NCBI RefSeq assembly: GCF_000283155.1
Contig: NW_004454170.1
Location: 15,557,984-15,621,983 of the forward strand
Length of the DNA: 64,000 bases
Source: Ceratotherium simum simum
Taxonomy: Eukaryota; Chordata; Mammalia; Perissodactyla; Rhinocerotidae
Reading direction: 5' to 3'
Shown here in pieces: positions 49,972 to 60,480 of the stretch. A program made the position numbers and the translations under genes. The first letter of the stretch is position 1, and every line of letters begins with the position of its first letter. Under the pieces are notes generated by a model. The model was not told the DNA's origin. It saw only the letters and a program-made list of their open reading frames with translations, and made no database searches.

Positions 49972-50589
49972 TAGAATCTCAGTGGAAAAAAATCTTATTT
50001 ATGGAAGCAGTGTTTCTCCAAAGACTCAGCACTCTCTGCATTCTACACGTGAAGCTGTGGGCACTAAGGATGTATGTGCCTCCTCACGGGCTGTAGAAAG
50101 GAGGTATCAGTGGGAAATCTGCCACCCCCATAGGAAGCAGATTTGGAAGGATCCGTCCCCTGAGCATTCTGGGTAGTGTGTAAAGGTACAAGAGTAGGAA
50201 AGGAGCTGTCAGCATCAAGGGAGGACAGGGAGAGAAAAGAGTGCCATCTGGGCAGAACAGCTTATGGCTCTTGCCTAACAGAGTGCTGCTTTCTGGTCCC
50301 GTTACTTTGTGTCACTTTCTGCCACTCCACCCCCACTCTATTTGCCAAATACCTCAAGATGTTTCTAAGAGGTTCTGAATTATTGACAAACCTAGGGAAG
50401 ATGCTTTGGAAAACATTAAGTACAAAAACAGACCTGTACAGCTAGTGCAAACACTTGGTCATTGGCCGTTTCCTTTTTAAGGCCAAAAGAGAAGGAAAAA
50501 AAAAAATGCCTGCCTCTGCTTTATAATGATATTCACAGGAAAACAGACACTGCAGCTCCAAAGTTCACAATCTCTCCAGCTTTACTCAC

Positions 50590-50700
50590 CCCTAGCCATC
50601 TTGCTCCTTTATTGGCAGCCTGCTGAATCTGGACTCTTTTGAGGGTGACATGGTAAACAGCTCCTTCCTCTACCTCTTCACCCCAGTCCTGAATCGAGCT
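50590..50700 (-). CDS. RGL1: RGL1 coding exon 2 (37 codons)
   Basis: Internal exon of 111 nt, phase 0 at both ends. It begins SSIQDWGEEV and ends QQAANKGARWLG. The acceptor is strong: minus-strand pyrimidine-rich sequence ending CCCCTGGCAG just upstream of 50700. The donor is GGG|GTGAGT at 50589. Joined to exon 1 it gives MKLLWQAKM-SSIQDW, and joined to exon 3 it gives ARWLG-VEGDQLPP, both matching the RGL1 N-terminus as I recall it. The segment lies before the RasGEF N-terminal domain and has no catalytic motif I can name. The reading frame runs on past the donor into intron 2, but the exact match to the expected protein places the exon end at 50590. Intron 1 is 986 bp. Confidence 0.94.
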
Positions 50701-51686
50701 CTGCCAGGGGATGGGATAAAGAGAAAGAAAAAAAGTATTTTTTTTTTTCCTCTCTGCTAACCACAATCTATCCCAGCTGCTTTGCTGCTTACACCAGCAC
50801 TCAGGGCACAAGACCGGCTGTTCAAAATAAATATTACAATCAGAGCAATACAAGACACATTGCGATAGAGGGAACGCTGAGATTTTCTTGGCCCCCAGCC
50901 CTTTCCTGTGGTATCAGGGTCCCCGGACTTTTCCATTTAGTTATTTTTCCTAGACCTGCTCACATATCTTAGTTTTTTTAACGTCTTTTTTTTTCCTTCT
51001 TAAAGAAACTGTGCTTTAATCCTGATTAACCTTTCCTCCTTATGTGAAAGGAAAAGTAATTCATTTGTAGAAAAGGTTTGTACTTTCCTAAGTGGCTAGG
51101 TTATTTGAGCAAACTATACTTTGAACTCCGACACAAACAAGTGTTTAAAATGCCACGAGTCCTCACTCCTTTGGAAGCGAAATGCTTCCTATGTCTTTTT
51201 CTCCTCTTACTGTGTTGGGACCCAAAACGTTAGCGGGGGCGTAGAAAGTTTTTATTTCCGTAAAATCATCTGGCAAGTGCAGAAAAAGCAACACATCATC
51301 ATGCAGCTTCGAGTAAAATGTGTGCAGCGACCCCACGGATTTCCATGTCTCCAGCTCAACTTTTAAGTTTGTGTTCAGGAGCCGCCGGGACGCAGAAACG
51401 CTCCGCGGTTCACCCGGACCAACAGCTCTCTGTCCTTAAAAGCTGTCCTTTGCTGACACATCTGCCCCAGACACACCACAGGCAGTGACTGAGAAAGCAG
51501 GCATCTTTTAAAGGGAGAAGACACGCAGAGAGGAAGACATACAAAGCAGAGTGAGAAAGCTGTAGCTCACAAGTATGGGATCGGATTGCTCCGTTCACTC
51601 CGAGTGAGTCCAAAACACGCCCAGAGAAAGCGGGAGAAGATTCCCCACCAGAGAAGCCTCGGGAGAAGTCAGAGAGTTCGCGTTAC
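50701..51686 (-). other. RGL1: RGL1 intron 1
   Basis: 986-bp intron from donor GTAACG to acceptor CCCCTGGCAG. It holds no interspersed repeat that I recognise. The part nearest exon 1 (about 51370-51680) is moderately CpG-containing and may be an extension of the promoter region. An A/T-run flanks the acceptor side at about 50735-50750 and makes a long pyrimidine tract on the pre-mRNA. Confidence 0.85.
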
Positions 51687-51713
51687 CATTTTAGCTTGCC
51701 AAAGCAATTTCAT
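51687..51713 (-). CDS. RGL1: RGL1 coding exon 1 (codes for MKLLWQAKM)
   Basis: First coding exon of a Ral guanine-nucleotide exchange factor. The minus strand reads ATG at 51713-51711, then nine codons (MKLLWQAKM), then a GT donor (ATG|GTAACG) at 51686. I recognise this peptide as the start of the mammalian RGL1 isoform in which MKLLWQAKM is followed by SSIQDWGEEV, and exon 2 here supplies exactly that continuation. The start is well supported: the frame is closed by a TGA at 51953-51951, and no ATG lies in frame between that stop and 51713. The start context has A at -3 and A at +4. The 5' UTR lies in the CpG island and contains one overlapping upstream ORF (separate entry). The splice is phase 0. 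The transcription start and 5' exon edge are not visible. Longer isoforms with other first exons may exist. Confidence 0.9.
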
Positions 51714-51747
51714 TCTCAGTTTTCTCTTCGGTACGTGGACGCGGCAT
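51691..51747 (-). CDS. Upstream ORF overlapping the RGL1 start codon
   Basis: Minus-strand ATG at 51747-51745 opens an 18-codon frame, MPRPRTEEKTENEIALAS, ending with TAA at 51693-51691. It starts 34 nt before the RGL1 ATG in a different frame and ends 20 nt after it, so ribosomes that translate it would pass the main start. It is the only ATG I find between 51713 and about 51980 on the coding strand. Its context has A at -3 and C at +4. It matters only if transcription starts upstream of 51747, which the CpG island makes likely. Whether the peptide is made is unknown. Confidence 0.5.
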   Translation of the reverse strand: MPRPRTEEKTENEIALAS

Positions 51748-51995
51748 GATGCGCCCTGCTCCGAGGCAAACGCCGTCTCGGCCGGGCTCGGCCCGCCGCC
51801 CCGCGCGGCCGCCGCGCACCGAGCAGACACGCGCCGCGCTGCCCGCCGCCGCCGGTGCGCGCGATCGGGCCACAAAGGCAGCGCCGCGAGTGAGCGAGCG
51901 GGCGAGGGCGCCGCAGACTCCTCCCCACGCCACTCCGCCGCTCCGTGATGTCAGGCTTTCCTGTTTGCGCTGGGGAGCGCACTCTCCCTTTCTAA
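51725..51995 (-). promoter_or_regulatory. RGL1: CpG island: RGL1 promoter and 5' UTR
   Basis: This is the only GC-rich, CpG-dense stretch in the window, with runs of GCCGCC and CGCGC and a NotI-type GCGGCCGC at 51805-51812. It lies immediately upstream, on the minus strand, of the RGL1 start codon at 51713, as expected for a CpG-island promoter. I see no clear TATA box. A CRE-like octamer TGATGTCA (TGACATCA on the coding strand) lies at 51946-51953 near the far edge, and a short inverted repeat GCGCT-GGGG-AGCGC sits at about 51967-51980. Both are weak evidence for factor binding. The transcription start cannot be placed from sequence. By position and composition this should drive the isoform starting MKLLWQAKM. 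Confidence 0.85.
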
Positions 51996-51999
51996 AATC

Positions 52000-53545
52000 C
52001 CACGGATAAAGTGAGCATGAAATAACTTCTCCAGCTCTGAAGGTGATCGGGAAGCAACCCTTCAAGTTTATCAGGTTTTCCTGAGGGTCACCAGGTGCCA
52101 AAAGAACCGGGTGTAGTATGGGGGATCTGAGTGTGTGTCTTCTTCCTTCTCTAAATGAAATAAAGGGGAGGGGAGTTCAAAAAGGATGGGAGGAGAGGAT
52201 CAGAAAAAGGTCTGTTATCTGCCTGTTACCTATTGAATTTAGATTAAATCGAGTGACCCCAATGAGAATAGCAATACTAGAAGCCAGGAAGTTTTTCATT
52301 AGGACAAAAAAGAATTGGTCAGAAGATATTCCAAAACCCATGCCCAGGGGCTGTCCCCTGTCCTGCATTAGCTCACCACCAACAGGAAATTGCCCTGGAC
52401 TTCTCTCCACCACCCTTGATGATAAGGCTCATCCCACAGGAACTGGCCATTTTGGGTGGGAAGGGGACAAAGCAGGAAAGGGTTTTGCTGGGACTGACAG
52501 CTCGCTCGGAAAGTGAGCTGTCAGTGGCCCTGGAGGTTCTATGAGTCTTTGTGAAGCCACCACCAGTTAGGTTGTCTGTACTGTTGGGACACAGTGGGAT
52601 AATAACCACAGGAAAAAGCCGTTCATGAGGAGACTGCCCAGAGGGAGTTTTGTCATAAAATATAGATCTATCAGGGCAAAAGATTATGACATTTTTTAGT
52701 TCCAGTTTTAATAAATCAACAGTGAGATACCAGATGATAATGTAATCACACTTTGGCACATGACAGAATTCCATGCCAATTACAAAACACTTTAGGGCTC
52801 ATGTCTTTTATACTATTCACCTGTAAATGAATTTAATTGCCTTTAAATTGTTTTTTTAAAGGCTGCTCACTAGTTGCCATGCTAAGGCATAAGGCTGGCC
52901 TTTGGTTAATAATAAATATATCATGAGCTGAAAAGCTAGAGAATCAAGTGTACTGATGTTCCCAGGGGAGCAGAATAAATGACAGTGAGGGTGCATCAAG
53001 GAAAAACAAAAGGATCTTTGGACACTTGAGAACATCTTAAAGTCACTCAGCCAAGTTCCCCTCATACAACCAGAACCTTCGGGGCTCAGTAACTGTGGAG
53101 AGAAGGGATGCTCTTTTTATTGTTTAAAAAAAAAAAAAAAGCAGCACATAGTCTAGATCCTTCTGTGATCACCAGGACAGAGTGTCCCCAGTGTCTAAAA
53201 GGAAAAGCAGGTGGAAGCCCTACCTGCCTTGCTTCTTAAGCCATCCTTGGGCCCCCAGGCCTATTCAGTGATCTGAAGACAACAAGATGCACCTGAGGAC
53301 AGGTAAGAAAATCCCTAAGATTAATTTCACCACAACCTTAACCTGATTTTTGACTATAAATTTCAAGATTACTGAAAATTTTCCACTTCAGGAATAGCAA
53401 GCAGTTGGTCTTCAACTTCAACCCTCCCAGGAAGCCTTCTTGGACAGGGCAGCTTATAAAGCACAAGGGCCCACTCGGGTTTCAGATCTTATCACCCTCC
53501 TCTCTACTCCACTAATTCCCTGGCTGGCCACCTGGTGTGTGAAGG
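52000..53545. other. Sequence upstream of the CpG island
   Basis: Moderately GC near the island, then AT-rich. No repeat I can name and no credible exon of a divergent gene. It may be 5' flank or an intron of a longer RGL1 transcript. Confidence 0.4.
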
Positions 53546-53549
53546 GAAA

Positions 53550-53735
53550 AGAACAGGCTTCGAGCAGATCCAACTTCAAATCCACACTTACACTGAGTGA
53601 ACTTGGGCGCTACTTCCCTGAGCTTAATTTCCTCCTCTGTAAAATGAGACAAACATCTACCTCATAGAGTTTGAAAAAGAGTTCAGTGAAATATGTATGC
53701 AAATTATCTAGCACATGGTAAGCGATCAAAAAAAG
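53550..53735 (+). mobile_element. MIR SINE
   Basis: Forward MIR: CTTCAAATCCACACTTACACTG, CTGAGCTTAATTTCCTCCTCTGTAAAATG, ACCTCATAGAGTTTGAA, CTAGCACATGGTAAGCG. Confidence 0.85.
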
Positions 53736-54210
53736 TTCCATTCCCTTATTATTGTACTTCCCCCCAAACTGTATTTTGCCAGACTCACCGAAAAGCTGTG
53801 TATGTATACAATGTGGGGAAATCTAAAATGATGTCTTCTCACTGAATTACAGTATAATTTCAGAGATGTTTTCCAAGAATAACTATTTGTATTTATACCT
53901 GATAATATGTATGTGATTTTGTCCAAATGCTGATCCAAAAAAAGGGGGCTGGTTTTATGCTAGATAGAGCAATCAAGTGTTGCACTTTACAATTTTTTAA
54001 ATATTTATTTTAAAATATTTCACTCACAGGCAGCCCAGTCAGTATTACCTTATTACATATACCTTTGGGTTAAAATACTGGTGAATATGTGGGAAGGATA
54101 AACCAGTAAGCCATTTATAAGTAAGTTTGAATTTATTTACCAGATTAGCCTACTCATGACCTAGCATGGTCCTAAGAGGACAGGTCAAGTTTTGTTAAAA
54201 GGACATCAGA

Positions 54211-54421
54211 TGCAGTTTTCAGTGTATCAAGTCTTTCGTCTCCTTGGTTAAGTTTATTCCTAAGTATTTTATTCTTTTTGGTGCTATTGTAAATGGGGTT
54301 GTTTTCTTAATTTCATTTCTGGATTGTTCGTTGTTGGTATATAGAAATGCAACTGCTTTTTATATATTGATTTTGTACCCTGCAACTTTACTGAATTCAT
54401 TGATTAGTTCTAACAGTTTTT
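54211..54421 (-). mobile_element. Inverted 5' segment of an L1 (twin-priming type)
   Basis: The reverse complement is L1 ORF2 sequence ending ACTTGATACACTGAAAAC (left edge) and including AATGAATTCAGTAAAGTTGC. It corresponds to the ORF2 part just upstream of where the adjoining plus-strand L1 begins. Confidence 0.85.
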
Positions 54422-54423
54422 TG

Positions 54424-56267
54424 TGAACACAAAAAAATGGAAAAACATCCCATGTCCATGGATTAGAAGACTTAATATTGTTAGAATGTCCATACTACCC
54501 AAAGCAATCTACACATTCAGTGCAATCCCTATTAAAATTACAATAGTATTTTTTTACAGAAATAGGGGGAAAAAAATCCTAAAATTCATGTGGAACTATA
54601 AAAGACAGTGAATAGCCAAAGCAATCTTGAAAAAGAACAAAGCTAGAGATCTCATGCTTTCTGATTTCAAAACATATTACAAAGCTACAGTAATCAAAAC
54701 AGTATGGAAGTGGCATAAAGACAGACACATAAACCAATGGAACCTAATAGATAACCCAGAAATAAACCCACACATACACGATCAACTGATCTTTGACAAG
54801 GGAGCCAAGAATACACAATGGGGAAGGATAGTCTCTTCAACAAATGGTGCCAGGAAAACTGAATATCTACATGCAAAGAGTGAACTTGGACACCTACCTT
54901 ACACCATACACAAAAATTAACTCAAAATGGACTAAAGACTTAAACATAAGACCTGAAACTATAAAACCCCTAGAAGAATACATACAGGGAAAGCTTCATA
55001 ACACTGGTCTTAACAGTGATTTCATGGATATGACATCAAAAGCATAGGCAACAAAAGCAAAAATAGACAAGTGAGACTACAAACTAAAAAGCTTCTGCAC
55101 AGCAAAGGAAACAATCAGAGTGAAAAGGCAACCTATGATATAGGAGAAAATATTTGCAAACAACATATCTGATAAGGAGTTAATATCTATAATATATAAG
55201 AACTCCTACAACTCAATAACAAAAAGACAAATAACTGAATTTTAAAAGGGCAAAGGACTTGAATAAACATTTCTCCAAAGAAGACATACAAATGGCCAAC
55301 AGGTATATGAAAAGATGCTCATGACTAATCATCAGGGAAATGCAAATCAAAACTACAATGAGATGGGGCTGGCCCGGTGGTGCAAGCAGTTAAGTGCACG
55401 CGCTCCGCTGCGGTGGCCTGGGGTTCGCAGGTTCGGATCCCTGGCACGCACCGACGCACCACTTGTTAAGCCATGCTGTGGCGGCATCCCATATAAAGTA
55501 GAGGAAGATGGCCACAGATGTTAGCTCAGGACCAATCTTCCTCAATAAAAAAGGGGAGGATTGGCATCAGATGTTAACTCAGGGCTAGTCCTCCTCCCAA
55601 AAAAAAAAAAAAAAACCCTACAATGAGATATCATGTTACACCTGTTAGGATGGCTATTATTAAAAAAACAGAACAAAAAAATGTTGGCAAGGTTGTGGAG
55701 AAAAGGGAACCCTTGTACACTGTTGGTAAGAATGTAAATTGCTACAGCCATTATGGAAAACAGTATGGAAGTTTCTCAATAAATTTAAAATAGAACTACC
55801 ATTTGATCCAGCAATCTCATTTCTGGGTATTTATCCAAAAGAATGGAAATCAGGATCTCAAAGAGATCTGAGTGTTCCCATGTTCACTGCAGCACTATTC
55901 ATAATAGCCAAGATGTGGAAACAATCTAAATGTCCGTCAGTGATAAAGAAAATGTGGTATATACATCTGATGGAATATTATTCAGCCTTGAAAAAGGACA
56001 TCTTGTCATATGTGACAACACAGATGAACCTTGAGGACATTATGCTCAATGAAATAAGCCAGTCACATAAGGACAAATACTGCATGATTCCACTTATGTG
56101 AGGTACTTAAAGTAGGCAAACTCATAGGAGGGGGAAATAGGGAGTTGCTGTTCAATGTGTATCAAGTTTCAGTTATGCAAGATGAAAAAGTTCTTGAGAT
56201 CTAGTGTACAACATTGTGCTTATAGTTAACAATAATGTACTATACACTTAAAAATTTGTTAAAAAGG
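54424..56267 (+). mobile_element. L1 LINE 3' half, interrupted by an ERE
   Basis: Starts in ORF2 (ATCCCATGTCCATGGATTAG, then [16 protein letters not shown] frame), continues through the SKWTKDLNIRPETIKPL area and the C-terminal [20 protein letters not shown] region (55740 on), and has a 3' UTR to about 56267 with no clear A-tail. Frames are broken by stops, and by the ERE at 55365-55617. Confidence 0.88.
55365..55617 (+). mobile_element. ERE-type SINE nested in L1
   Basis: Head GGGGCTGGCCCGGTGGTGCA, GGTTCGGATCCCTGGCACG, CATATAAAGTAGAGGAAGATG and paired TTAGCTC/TTAACTC units. Perfect 12-bp duplication CTACAATGAGAT at 55353-55364 and 55618-55629, which is L1 sequence. Confidence 0.96.
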
Positions 56268-56724
56268 GGGGAAAGGAGGTCAGAAAACATCTATACTCAA
56301 AGCATTAGGATGTTGCTAGGGATAGTTTTATGTTGCCATATTTGGTGGTCACTGACAGTAGAAATAGAAGATTCCTAGGATAAAACAGGAAAGAGGGAAG
56401 AGGTATGGAAGAACCCTAAACTGGAAGAAAAAAAACTTTCTTGCTTTACAGTTTCACCAGAGCCAAAAAATACAGAGCTGGTAAAAGAAAACATAAGCAG
56501 CTGATGTGAAGATCTTTTAAGAGAATCGATCTAAAAGTGGAAATATGTAATCTATAGCTATTTATGCATTTATTTATTCATTGGCCTCTACAACACCACA
56601 CTTTCCTCGATTTTACTCTACCTCTCTGGCTGCAAGAAAAAGTGAAAAATATAAAAATTATGACACATATACTTATGTATGTAGGGTGACATGGACTAAT
56701 ACTTGTGTGCCTGCGTAAATGATG

Positions 56725-56870
56725 GGACATTTGACATCTGAGAGCCAGGGTCTGAATCCCAGCTCCAGAAGACTTGTCAACCAAAAGGTTGACCCTCACC
56801 TCCCACAGCCTTAGTGTCCTCATCTGTTTCCTTTCGTGCTTATCATGAGTGTTAAAGCAACTATATTATA
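56725..56870 (+). mobile_element. MIR SINE
   Basis: GGTCTGAATCCCAGCTCCAG, CCTTAGTGTCCTCATCTGTTTCC, ATGAGTGTTAAAGCAA: diverged forward MIR. Confidence 0.55.
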
Positions 56871-58545
56871 TAAAGCATCCAATAGAATAAACTATATTAT
56901 ATGAAGCACCTAATAGAGTGATTGGAACATACAAGGCCTTGAATTAAAATGCGTCTCCTTCCCCCCCACACCCCCACGCTCTTTCCCTTTAATGCAATTC
57001 TATATTCATTTACTGCTTTTGATTTACAATCTGCATATTCTCTACACGTTTGCTTGGGGAACAGACTGTACTGCATGGCAGAAAAGTAAGGGCAATGCAA
57101 GTACAACAGACATTGTACTTGGAAATAAGTAGTTAAAAACTTGTCTTGCAGATGACAATGTCAGCATAAGATGGTAGGAAATGGGAAGGCCTTGGCTTTG
57201 TCCTAAAACTCAATGCTAGACTATAACGTCCTATGCCCAGTTAAACATTTAGAGGAAAACAGTCCTAGAAGAGCAATAACAGCAGCAGCAGCTATGTGAA
57301 GAAAAGCTATGTAAGTGAGAGGTCAGGATGTTCCTTCCACCTCTTAGGACTGTGGAGTGCATGTTGCCTCTGCTTGCCTGCAGCCCTTACCTAAACAGAT
57401 GAGTTTGAAAACCTTTCCCACTTTTAAATGTTATTGATAATAGCCATTTTGCAACATTTTATTCATAAACTGTACCTTCAGCCATCTGTAGGTCCCTAAA
57501 AGAACTTTTGGTGGAGGACATAAGAAAATAAATCTGTTACTTCTTGACTCCTTCCCCTAACAATATCAAAGTATTGTCAAAATGCAGACTACTTAATCCT
57601 TGCAACATCCCTATGAAATGCTTCTCCCTATTCTTCAGGGTTATAGTCAGTGTTGCTCACCAATTAATTTTCCATGTTCGGCTTCCCACTATCAGCTGGG
57701 CATGCCGCTATGGTTGTTTCCAGCTATGCTAACTGGGGTTGCCCCATTCACCTGCTCTTTGCTTGAACTTTCAACTTTGCTTTGCAAAAGGTGAAGAGCC
57801 AGTCATGCTTGGTTAAAGATGAACAGTCCTCTGAACATTCTTTAAGCAGTAGACAGTTGTTCCCATTTTCTGGGGGCCCAAAGTGATTTTATGAATTATC
57901 ACAGAAATACTAAAGGTATAAGTTAAAAATTCTCAATGCTCTGTTATTAGGTTCTCTTATTTAGGCAAGCAAATTACAAGCCAATTTTGATGGACCTACT
58001 ACAATTAAAGAGGCTGCCATCGCGGGGAGAAAATGGAGACAGAAGAAACATAAACAAATAGGACCTGACAGATGGCAGGCCAACGGTAGAAGACTCTTCT
58101 GGCCATGATGACAAACATTTTTCAGCTAATAGTTTACCAGCTCTTGGCGGTTACTCTTAATTGTTGATGATGCTCGCCTGAGAAGGAAGTTGGTTACTGG
58201 AATACTATTTGTAACTTGGGCTAATAAGCATTATTACCTCATCTAATTATAGATTTCTGTAAAAGAAAAAAGGACAGCCAGATAGTTGTTCACATGGTTG
58301 AAAAGATCAAAACATCCAACAATCAGCTCAGACATAATGCCAGGTCTGTGTGATATGTAATAAAACATTCTGCAAAATGGGAGATGGGTGACCTGGTGCC
58401 ATGAAGGGCTTTGACCAAGATTCTGGAAGGAGTTACTGGCAATTAACAAAATCATATCTTGTTTCAGGGTTAAAGGAACCTCCTTTTTGCATGATAATGG
58501 TATTGAAAGGGTACTGAAAACCCAAATAAATTAGAACTGCTATAA
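56870..58545. other. Unannotated upstream sequence
   Basis: A short near-duplicate of ATAAACTATATTATATGAAGC occurs at 56860-56910. Otherwise no recognised feature. Confidence 0.4.
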
Positions 58546-58765
58546 CACAGTGATGGCACTGCAGTCAGAGACACCTAGATTCAAGTCCTAGATCTATCAC
58601 TTCTCTCTGAGGCAAGGTCTTTAACATCTCTAAGCCTATAAAAAATAGGGATACAAACACCTTCCTCATTGGCTCATAGTGAGAATTAAATGAGAATCCA
58701 CATCAAGCCGTTAACACAGTATCTGGCACCACGGTTAATATACAATTAATGTTGTCTATTATTAT
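58545..58765 (+). mobile_element. MIR SINE
   Basis: Forward MIR: CTAGATTCAAGTCCTAGATC, CACTTCTCTCTGAGGCAAGG, CATCTCTAAGCC, GAGAATTAAATGAGAATCC, ACACAGTATCTGGCACC. Confidence 0.85.
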
Positions 58766-58984
58766 TTTTATTATATGTCAAAAGCTACAGGATACCGACT
58801 ATATTAAAAATCAGATCTATATATTGAGTAAGTTAAGATCTTGCAGCTTGAAGCCAAAACTTTATGATACAGAGACCTCAGCAAAAACCATAAGCCCCAC
58901 AGACTGTTCAGTCAATGAGCGACATTTACCGAGTTGCTACATGGCACAGAAAAATACTGTGTTCTGTATTCTTTCCCACCTCAA

Positions 58985-59530
58985 TCCACCTCCACACAGT
59001 GACCAGAGTAATCTTTTCAAATCACCATACCATTTTCTCTTATTTCTAAATCCCTCCAGTGGCTCCCCATTGCTAAGGACAAAAGTCTAAATCCTTTTCA
59101 TATACAATAGGCCTTGCCAAGGTGGGCCCCTGCCCACCTCCAGCTGCCTTCCATTCCACTTGATAGCAACTCCAGCCACCCCGGTCTTCTTTCACTGTTT
59201 TTAACATAGCTGACTCCCCCTCCCCCACCACCCGTCACAGAGCCTTTACAGATGGGATTCTCCTTTTTTGGGACATCCCTCCCTCTTCTCCTCTCCCACC
59301 TAGGTTAAATCCCCCTTTTATGTGCTCTCACGGCACCATGGTCCTCTCTTTGTAGCTCTATTACAGTTGTAATTTTACATTTAATTGTATGATTATTTGA
59401 TAAGTTTCTGTTTCCCCCACACCCTATGAAGGCAGAGGTAATGTCAGTTTTTTCTCATCATTGTATCCTAGCACCTCACACAGTGCCAAGCGCATAGTAG
59501 ATGCTCAATAAATAACTATTTGATCAATTG
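58985..59530 (+). mobile_element. L2 LINE 3' end
   Basis: Forward L2: CCAGTGGCTCCCCATTGC, CTCCAGCCACCCCGGTCTTC, ATGAAGGCAGAGGTAATG, then the tail CACACAGTGCCAAGCGCATAG and TGCTCAATAAATAAC. Confidence 0.88.
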
Positions 59531-59619
59531 ATAGATGGATACATAGGTACATAGATAAATGCCATGCTGTAAATTCAGTAAGTGCTTAGTAATTGTTGTT
59601 GAGTGATATAAATAAATCT

Positions 59620-60480
59620 TAGATATTGTCTCTACATTAAAGTTGCTTATACTCTAAAAGCAGAGAAAGGACATAAAGGGAATAAATGAAAAATGACTTT
59701 GCAAAGCCACAGATCAGCAAGTCCAGATTAAGAGAGCAGGGCAGACTGAGCAGTGTGTCACTGAGAGGACACAGAAAATCAGTCAGGAGGTGCTCACTCT
59801 TAAAGGACTTGCAGATAATTATAGTTTTTATTAAGGCTGTTAACCACTGCCTTTGAAGAAAAAGAGAAACACGGACTGGGAGGAAGAGAGAGAGGTCTTC
59901 CAGTAGACAGGATGGCAAGTTCAAAGGATGCTCTTTGGTTGGAGAAGTGGCTCATATAGTCCATGGAAGTGAGGTTTAGATAAAGTAGCTGGTGGTGGAG
60001 ATTCTTGACTTTTCCTTAAGAGGAAATTGAAATGATAAAACAGAGTGTGAACAGGATGATTCTAGTATTCATCCCTAGGTTAGCTTAGAGGGAAGAAAGC
60101 ACAGACGTGGAGCCATCTGATAGGAAGCTCTTAACGGTAATGTACGTGCCAAATCTTTAACACGTAGGCTGAGACAAGATAAGGGTTTTGAAATGAAGAA
60201 ATAAATCTGAGTAATATTTTGGAAAAATAAATGTTACAACTTGATAATAGGCAGCATGCTGCAAGTAGATGAGAGGGGAAAGAAAAAAACCTGCAAGGTT
60301 TTAAGACTGGGACACTGGGATTGTGGTGGAGACGTGAAAATAAAGAGAAAACGGGATGGACTTTCTGCTTTGGGAAAAAATATTATCAGTGCAGTTCTGG
60401 GAAGAAAGAAAATAGAGATATTGAAGAGTGATAGGAAGGAAAGAGGATGACCAGAAATGAAGAAAGTGAGTTGCAAGTTA
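59620..60480 (-). mobile_element. Probable L2 LINE fragment
   Basis: Weak reversed-L2 pattern: GTTGCTTATACTCTAAAAGC, AGGTTTTAAGACTGGGACAC, GTTCTGGGAAGAAAG. If real it faces the L2 just to its left. Confidence 0.35.

Larger units (their letters stand above)
13882..50589 (-). other. RGL1: RGL1 intron 2 (36.7 kb)
   Basis: Large intron between the 37-codon exon 2 and exon 3. It contains at least seven ERE SINE loci, several MIR and L2 relics in both orientations, hAT-type DNA transposon relics, short L1 debris and a 605-bp assembly gap. I see no nested gene, retrocopy with a maintained frame, tRNA or other structured RNA gene in it. Confidence 0.85.

Noticed and set aside
51669..51875. Longer N-terminus for RGL1 exon 1 in the same frame
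   Set aside because: The frame is open up to a TGA at 51953-51951 but contains no ATG before MKLLWQAKM; the apparent upstream start is TTG.
51586..51948. 120-codon plus-strand frame and overlapping long frames across the CpG island
   Set aside because: GC-rich composition removes stops. The plus-strand frame is antisense to RGL1 exon 1 and resembles nothing.
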